Positions 60,418-64,000 of a stretch of 64,000 nucleotides of DNA are shown one piece after another. A program made the position numbers and the translations under genes. The notes under the pieces are model-generated. The model was not told where the DNA came from. It ran no database searches and worked only from the letters and a program-made list of their open reading frames with translations. Every line of letters begins with the position of its first letter. Positions within the stretch are counted from its first letter, which is position 1. Origin of the DNA: Streptomyces cellostaticus (lineage in GTDB: Bacteria > Actinomycetota > Actinomycetes > Streptomycetales > Streptomycetaceae); the NCBI RefSeq assembly GCF_001513965.1, contig NZ_KQ948035.1:68041-132040 (forward strand), given 5' to 3'.

Positions 60418-61504
60418 GCTGCGCCCTCTCGCCCAGGACCTGACACCGGAATCCCGTGCGCTGGCCATGGCGCTGCGGGAGCTGTTCGAAGGCCTGGAAG
60501 TCTCGGTCCGCCGCTATGCGGCCCGCCGCGTGCGCGACGCCGGCACCTTCTCCCGCTACCTCAGCGGCACGCGCGTCCCGCCATGGGAAGTGGTGATGGA
60601 CCTGTTCACCGACGTCGCCGAGCACCGCGGCATGGCCGCCACCCCAGACGCCATCGAACTGGTCCGCCGCCTTCACCGGGCAGCCGTCGAAACCAGCACC
60701 TCACCTCGCCACGCGGTCGAAGTGCTCGAGCAGCAGCTTGCCGAAGCGGACCGCGACTCACGCCGCTCCACCGCCCGCGGCGACGCACTGAGCGACGCGC
60801 TGCTGGACCGCAAACACCGCATCGCCGACCTGGAAGTGCGTCTGAACCAGCTGGAAGCCGAATGGAGCGCGGAACGCGAACGAGCTGAACGCCTGGCCGC
60901 AGCCAATCCAGACGTCACCGAGCTACTTCATGAATGCGACCAGCTGCAGGACGAAGTCACCCGCCTGTCCGCCCAGCTCCACGAAGCGCAAAAACAGCGC
61001 GACGAAGCAGAACAGCGTTGCACTCTGCTGGAACGGCAGCTTGAAGCGGTCGAACAGGTCCAGCCCGTCGCCGCCGTGCCCCCGACGGTCTCGCGGGCCA
61101 TGCCCAAGGTCCTCATCGTCGACGATCAGCCGGACAATCTGATGGCCATGACCGCCGTCCTGTGCACCCTCGACCAGGAGTTGGTCGCCGTCTCCTCTGG
61201 CCGCGAAGCCCTCAAAGCCCTCCTCGACCACGATGACTTCGCCGTGATCATCATGGACGTCCAGATGCCCGATATGGATGGCTACGAGACCGCCGCCCAC
61301 ATCAAACGACGCCCTCGCACCCACGACGTCCCCATCATCTTCCTCACTGCCATGGGCACCGACCCCGAACACTCTGCCCGCGGTTACGCCGCCGGCGCGG
61401 TCGACTACATCGGCAAGCCCTTCGATCCCTGGGTCCTGCGCGCCAAAGTCGCGGTTTTCACCGGCATCTACCTCGAACAACGGCGCCTCGCCGGAGACCA
61501 GTGA
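60401..61504 (+). CDS. DNA-binding/coiled-coil protein with C-terminal response-regulator receiver domain
   Basis: A 367-residue protein from GTG 60401 (GTG 60410 also possible), overlapping the upstream small gene by 17 bases. Residues about 15-75 look like a helix-turn-helix (LAMALRELFEGLEVSVRRYA, ARRVRDAGTFSRYLSGTRVP). Residues 95-225 form a long charged coiled coil (LEQQLAEADRDSRRSTARGD, LEVRLNQLEAEWSAERERAE, QLHEAQKQRDEAEQRCTLLE). The C-terminal 130 residues are a complete receiver domain: KVLIVDDQPDNLMAMTAVLC, phospho-acceptor Asp286 in AVIIMDVQMPDMDGYETAAH, PIIFLTAMG (Thr) and VDYIGKPFDPWVL (Lys). Having the receiver at the C-terminus after DNA-binding and coil parts is unusual. No histidine kinase is adjacent. 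Confidence 0.83.
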   Translation: MARVGELRPLAQDLTPESRALAMALRELFEGLEVSVRRYAARRVRDAGTFSRYLSGTRVPPWEVVMDLFTDVAEHRGMAATPDAIELVRRLHRAAVETSTSPRHAVEVLEQQLAEADRDSRRSTARGDALSDALLDRKHRIADLEVRLNQLEAEWSAERERAERLAAANPDVTELLHECDQLQDEVTRLSAQLHEAQKQRDEAEQRCTLLERQLEAVEQVQPVAAVPPTVSRAMPKVLIVDDQPDNLMAMTAVLCTLDQELVAVSSGREALKALLDHDDFAVIIMDVQMPDMDGYETAAHIKRRPRTHDVPIIFLTAMGTDPEHSARGYAAGAVDYIGKPFDPWVLRAKVAVFTGIYLEQRRLAGDQ

Positions 61505-61606
61505 CCACAACGCCGCAGTGATGGCAAGCGACTCGCGCCCTAGGCAGTGATCTGGATGTCGGGCCTGCCGACCTGCCGTTCCCCTTCGCCGGGTTCTGGG
61601 TTGGAA

Positions 61607-62575
61607 TCAGGAGTCCGACGGGGTCTTGTAGAGCCGCACAGTGGCGGCGATTCTCCGTAGGGTCGCGTCCGGTACCTCGTCGGACACGTTCTTGGCGCCG
61701 AAGAACGACCAAGAGACCAGACCCCCGGCAGAGTTCTTGAAGGCAAAGGTCCATGCCTTGCCGTCCGTGGCGCACTTTTTCGATTTCTTCACGCCCACGG
61801 ACCAGGCAGTACCCAGACTGCCCTTGAGGCCGGAGTTCGTGGTGAACGTCTCGACGGTGCCGGTCTTCACCTTCGTCTTGTCCGGCTGGGTGTACGCCCC
61901 GTACACCCAGGTCTTCGGGTCGGAACCGGCGATCTCCTGAGTGCTTCGGTAACCGCTGTTGCCCCTCGTACCCACCTGGGCCAGAGGTACGTCCTCCAGT
62001 GCGCCGTCCCGGTCCTCGTCGGAGGAACACCACTTCTTCTGCAGCATCGCGACATTGCGTATGGCGATGAGTGGTTTGTCGTCCGGGTCCCCGTCCTTGG
62101 AGACATAGGTGACCCAGCTGGGAGACTGGATCTCCCATTGGGGCGGGACGTCCAACGCAATTCCCTGAGTCGGATTCGTCACGACCTTCCAGCCCTTGAT
62201 CGTGGCGGTCCGGGTGTCGGGTCCTCGGGGGTTGGCGGAACTCTGCGACGATGATGCGGTGTCGGTCGGCTTCGGGTCGGGCCCGTCGTGCTTGTGGCCG
62301 CGGAGCACAAGGAATCCGGTGACTCCTGCCGCGAGCACGGCGGCCGCCGCAGTGATGACGGCGACGAGTGCGGTCCGGTTCCGGCCGCCACCCGTCGGCG
62401 GGGGCACGGGTGGGCCGGCGGTCGGCTGCGTGGGCATCTGCCAGTGCTGGGGCTGCTGGTAGGGGTTCGGCTGGAACGGGCCGGGACCGGGCTGCTGGTA
62501 CGGGTTCGACTGATCTCCGACCGGGGGCTGCTGCGGATTCTGTCCGCCCCTCGGCGACTGCTCTCCTGGCCACAT
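61607..62575 (-). CDS. Membrane-anchored protein with proline/glutamine-rich cytoplasmic N-terminus
   Basis: A 322-residue protein. Residues 1-75 are Gln/Pro/Gly-rich (GDQSNPYQQPGPGPFQPNPY and similar), a disordered cytoplasmic tail; one transmembrane helix follows at about 78-100 (TALVAVITAAAAVLAAGVTG). The outer part is a single domain: ATIKGWKVVTNPTQGIALDV, PPQWEIQSPSWVTYVSKDGD, IAIRNVAMLQKKWCSSDEDR, AWTFAFKNSAGGLVSWSFFG and ATLRRIAATVRLY, with two cysteines. This architecture is common in Streptomyces membrane proteins of unknown function. No clear Shine-Dalgarno precedes ATG 62575. Confidence 0.78.
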   Translation of the reverse strand: MWPGEQSPRGGQNPQQPPVGDQSNPYQQPGPGPFQPNPYQQPQHWQMPTQPTAGPPVPPPTGGGRNRTALVAVITAAAAVLAAGVTGFLVLRGHKHDGPDPKPTDTASSSQSSANPRGPDTRTATIKGWKVVTNPTQGIALDVPPQWEIQSPSWVTYVSKDGDPDDKPLIAIRNVAMLQKKWCSSDEDRDGALEDVPLAQVGTRGNSGYRSTQEIAGSDPKTWVYGAYTQPDKTKVKTGTVETFTTNSGLKGSLGTAWSVGVKKSKKCATDGKAWTFAFKNSAGGLVSWSFFGAKNVSDEVPDATLRRIAATVRLYKTPSDS

Positions 62576-62659
62576 GCGCCGTAACGATACGGCAGCCGCT
62601 TCCGCGGGAGCGGCGGAGGGCAACCGGGAGGTACCGAGTTTGCCGAGTGGCGTCATTCG

Positions 62660-62757
62660 TGCTGGTTGATGGCCGTAGGCCTTGGAAAAGGTGCGCAGGA
62701 CCGGCAGGTTGGGGTGTGCGTCCAGGAGGGGTATGCGTCGAACGTGCGCCAGGCGGC
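62660..62757 (-). pseudogene. Aminotransferase (HisC-like) fragment
   Basis: The minus strand reads LLDAHPNLPVLRTFSKAYGH in one frame. The segment HPNL.VLRTFSKAYG is the PLP-lysine region of histidinol-phosphate-type class I/II aminotransferases. Nothing before or after continues the enzyme, so it is a relic of roughly 30 codons between two intact genes. Confidence 0.5.
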
Positions 62758-63777
62758 TCAGTCCCGTCCGCCGTGCCAGCGGACAGCGACGGCACCGGCG
62801 AAGTCGCCTGCGTGGGCGAATCCCCCGAGCACCATCAGGTCGCCGTCCTCCACCTGCCGGGAGCTGATCGCGCGGTCCAAGGTGATCGGGATCGCCGCTC
62901 CGAACAGATTCCCATATGCGTCGAAGGTGTTCAGGTGTCGTTCGGCCGGCAGTTGCAGCGCCTCTCGCCAATTCCGCAGGAAGGTGCGGTTGGGCTGGTT
63001 GGTGATGAGGGCGTCGATGTCGGTGGTCGCCACGCCGAGCCGCCGGCACAGATCCGTGACCACCTCGGGGACGAGACGGTTCCCGCGTGCCAGAACCTTG
63101 GCGACACTGGCGTCGGTGAACCCGATCCGCAACTGGGACTCTCCCGGCTCCCAGTACTTGCGACCGTCGTCGACCGCCAGGGTCATGTCCCCGGCGTACT
63201 CGCCGATGTGCCGGGTCTCCACGTCGAGGACCGGCGACTGCGCCGACGTCGTCACGAACGCCACACCGCACCCGTCGCCCGGGATCGCCGCCTGGGCGAG
63301 TTTGCGCACCTGGGACTGGGTGAACCATTGCCCCGCCGCGCTTTGCGCGTTGCATATCAGCGCGGTCTTCGCATCGGTGGAGGTGAGGAGCTGCCGGGCC
63401 ATCTTCACCATGTACACGAAGGACGCGCAGCCCGCGTTGGCCACGTCGACGAGCCACTCCGGGTGCAGGCCCAGCCGACGCGCCACCTCGGTTCCGGCGC
63501 CCACGAACGGCAGGTCCGGCAACTGACTGTGTACCAACAGCACGTCGACGCCCCGGATCTCAGCCCCGCCGTGCCGTTCGATCAGGGGCTGCACGGCGCG
63601 CTCGACCATGTCCGCGTTGGTCTCGTCCACGGCCACGTGGTGCCGTAACGGCGGGACCTTGAACATGGGGTGGTTGCGGAGCTTGTCCTCGGCTCCGGGG
63701 AAGTCCGTGTAGAACTCCGCGGGGACCGGCTCGCCGGGCAGGTAGCTCGCGACGTCGGTGAGGCTGACCGTGGTCAC
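62758..63777 (-). CDS. Ketoacyl-ACP synthase III-like protein lacking the catalytic His
   Basis: A 339-residue thiolase-fold protein. The catalytic Cys117 lies in VDVANAGCASFVYMVKMARQ and the Asn290 in FDAYGNLFGAAIPITLDRAI, as in FabH. The histidine of the PHQAN motif is replaced: ALITNQPNRTFLRNWREALQ has Asn260 in its place. Decarboxylative condensation is therefore doubtful; acyl transfer, as in KAS III-like acyltransferases of secondary metabolism, is plausible. Its GTG overlaps the stop codon of the upstream gene (GTGA), showing coupling in an operon that continues beyond the window. This is likely the edge of a biosynthetic cluster. Confidence 0.85.
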   Translation of the reverse strand: MTTVSLTDVASYLPGEPVPAEFYTDFPGAEDKLRNHPMFKVPPLRHHVAVDETNADMVERAVQPLIERHGGAEIRGVDVLLVHSQLPDLPFVGAGTEVARRLGLHPEWLVDVANAGCASFVYMVKMARQLLTSTDAKTALICNAQSAAGQWFTQSQVRKLAQAAIPGDGCGVAFVTTSAQSPVLDVETRHIGEYAGDMTLAVDDGRKYWEPGESQLRIGFTDASVAKVLARGNRLVPEVVTDLCRRLGVATTDIDALITNQPNRTFLRNWREALQLPAERHLNTFDAYGNLFGAAIPITLDRAISSRQVEDGDLMVLGGFAHAGDFAGAVAVRWHGGRD

Positions 63778-64000
63778 TGCGCCTCCGCCCTCGCCGGAGT
63801 CACGCTGACCGGCAGGCCGCCCCGGTGCCGGTGTTCCAGGATGGCCTTGAGGTTGTGCATCTCCACGGTGTGCCCTGCGTAGAAGAGGTCCCAGTAGTCG
63901 CCCACCCAGGGCCGGTCCGGGCGGGGCGCCAGGTCGGGGTGCGGGTTGTCGTCGTAGTAGGGGTGCCGGCAGTTGGTCCAGGTGATCACCGAACCCGGCT
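63774..64000 (-). CDS. Partial gene of unknown function upstream of the KAS III-like gene
   Basis: The last 75 codons or so of a gene running in from beyond the window edge: GSVITWTNCRHPYYDDNPHP, DLAPRPDRPWVGDYWDLFYA, GHTVEMHNLKAILEHRHRGG, LPVSVTPARAEAQ, ending at 63774. It overlaps the KAS III-like start as GTGA. A GTG at 63989 could be its start, but the frame is open to the edge. I do not recognise a family; the HxYYDDN and GHTVEMH motifs may help identify it. By position it belongs to the same biosynthetic operon. Confidence 0.55.
   Translation of the reverse strand, partial: PGSVITWTNCRHPYYDDNPHPDLAPRPDRPWVGDYWDLFYAGHTVEMHNLKAILEHRHRGGLPVSVTPARAEAQ

Noticed and set aside
1..64000. tRNA or rRNA genes
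   Set aside because: No cloverleaf with the conserved T-loop GGTTCGAATCC pattern and no rRNA-like block was recognised on reading; a tRNAscan run would settle this.

Overview
The window is high-GC DNA with the codon use, Shine-Dalgarno sequences and gene families of a Streptomyces or close relative: LAL and PucR regulators, WblC-type promoter, secreted PLA2, M4 and NlpC/P60 proteins, and a c-di-AMP riboswitch ahead of an NlpC/P60 gene. No rRNA, tRNA or core housekeeping operon was seen. The many damaged genes and insertion-sequence scraps suggest an accessory or arm region of the chromosome. No taxon was tested by search.

From 1 to 20 kb there are mostly single genes with their own regulators: a SnoaL-like protein, a large LAL regulator, a secreted phospholipase A2-like protein, a DsbA-like protein with a CPHS active site, a thioesterase, a 2'-5' RNA ligase-like protein, and a MarR/maleylpyruvate-isomerase-like divergent pair sharing a 33-bp palindrome. 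A GNAT acetyltransferase follows a WblC-type promoter, a 17-codon leader peptide and a hairpin that buries its ribosome binding site; an extra IF-1 gene follows it. Then come a cytoplasmic HExxH metallopeptidase with a convergent small gene resembling its C-terminus, a TetR/NmrA pair, a dead IS481 element, a HAD protein, a secreted repeat lectin and an amidohydrolase.

From 20 to 40 kb there is an apparently complete group II intron with its reverse transcriptase, then a stretch rich in debris: fragments of IS982, IS5, IS630 and IS701-like transposases and of a tyrosine recombinase, and broken ArsR, LuxR, alpha/beta hydrolase, nitrate reductase and lectin genes. Intact genes between them include a vWA protein, a DinB protein, an FMN-dependent hydroxyacid oxidase, YciI and DJ-1 proteins, a PLP decarboxylase with a PucR regulator, an orphan sugar-binding lipoprotein and a MerR regulator.

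From 40.6 to 54.9 kb lies the most striking unit: five tightly packed co-directional genes of about 14.3 kb. They encode a ComEC-like metallo-beta-lactamase-fold protein (400 aa), a DUF6603-type giant protein fused to a beta-propeller (1814 aa), two large proteins of unknown family (839 and 1240 aa), and a 451-aa protein ending in a repetitive beta-structure and a compositionally distinct tip. Start/stop overlaps show translational coupling, and a strong terminator closes the unit. This is the best candidate for an undescribed multi-protein system.

From 55 to 64 kb there are a LysR regulator with a secreted thermolysin-like protease, an NlpC/P60 peptidoglycan hydrolase under a c-di-AMP riboswitch, a small membrane protein overlapping a DNA-binding/coiled-coil/receiver protein, a membrane-anchored protein, and the end of a biosynthetic-looking operon with a divergent ketoacyl synthase III that runs off the window edge.
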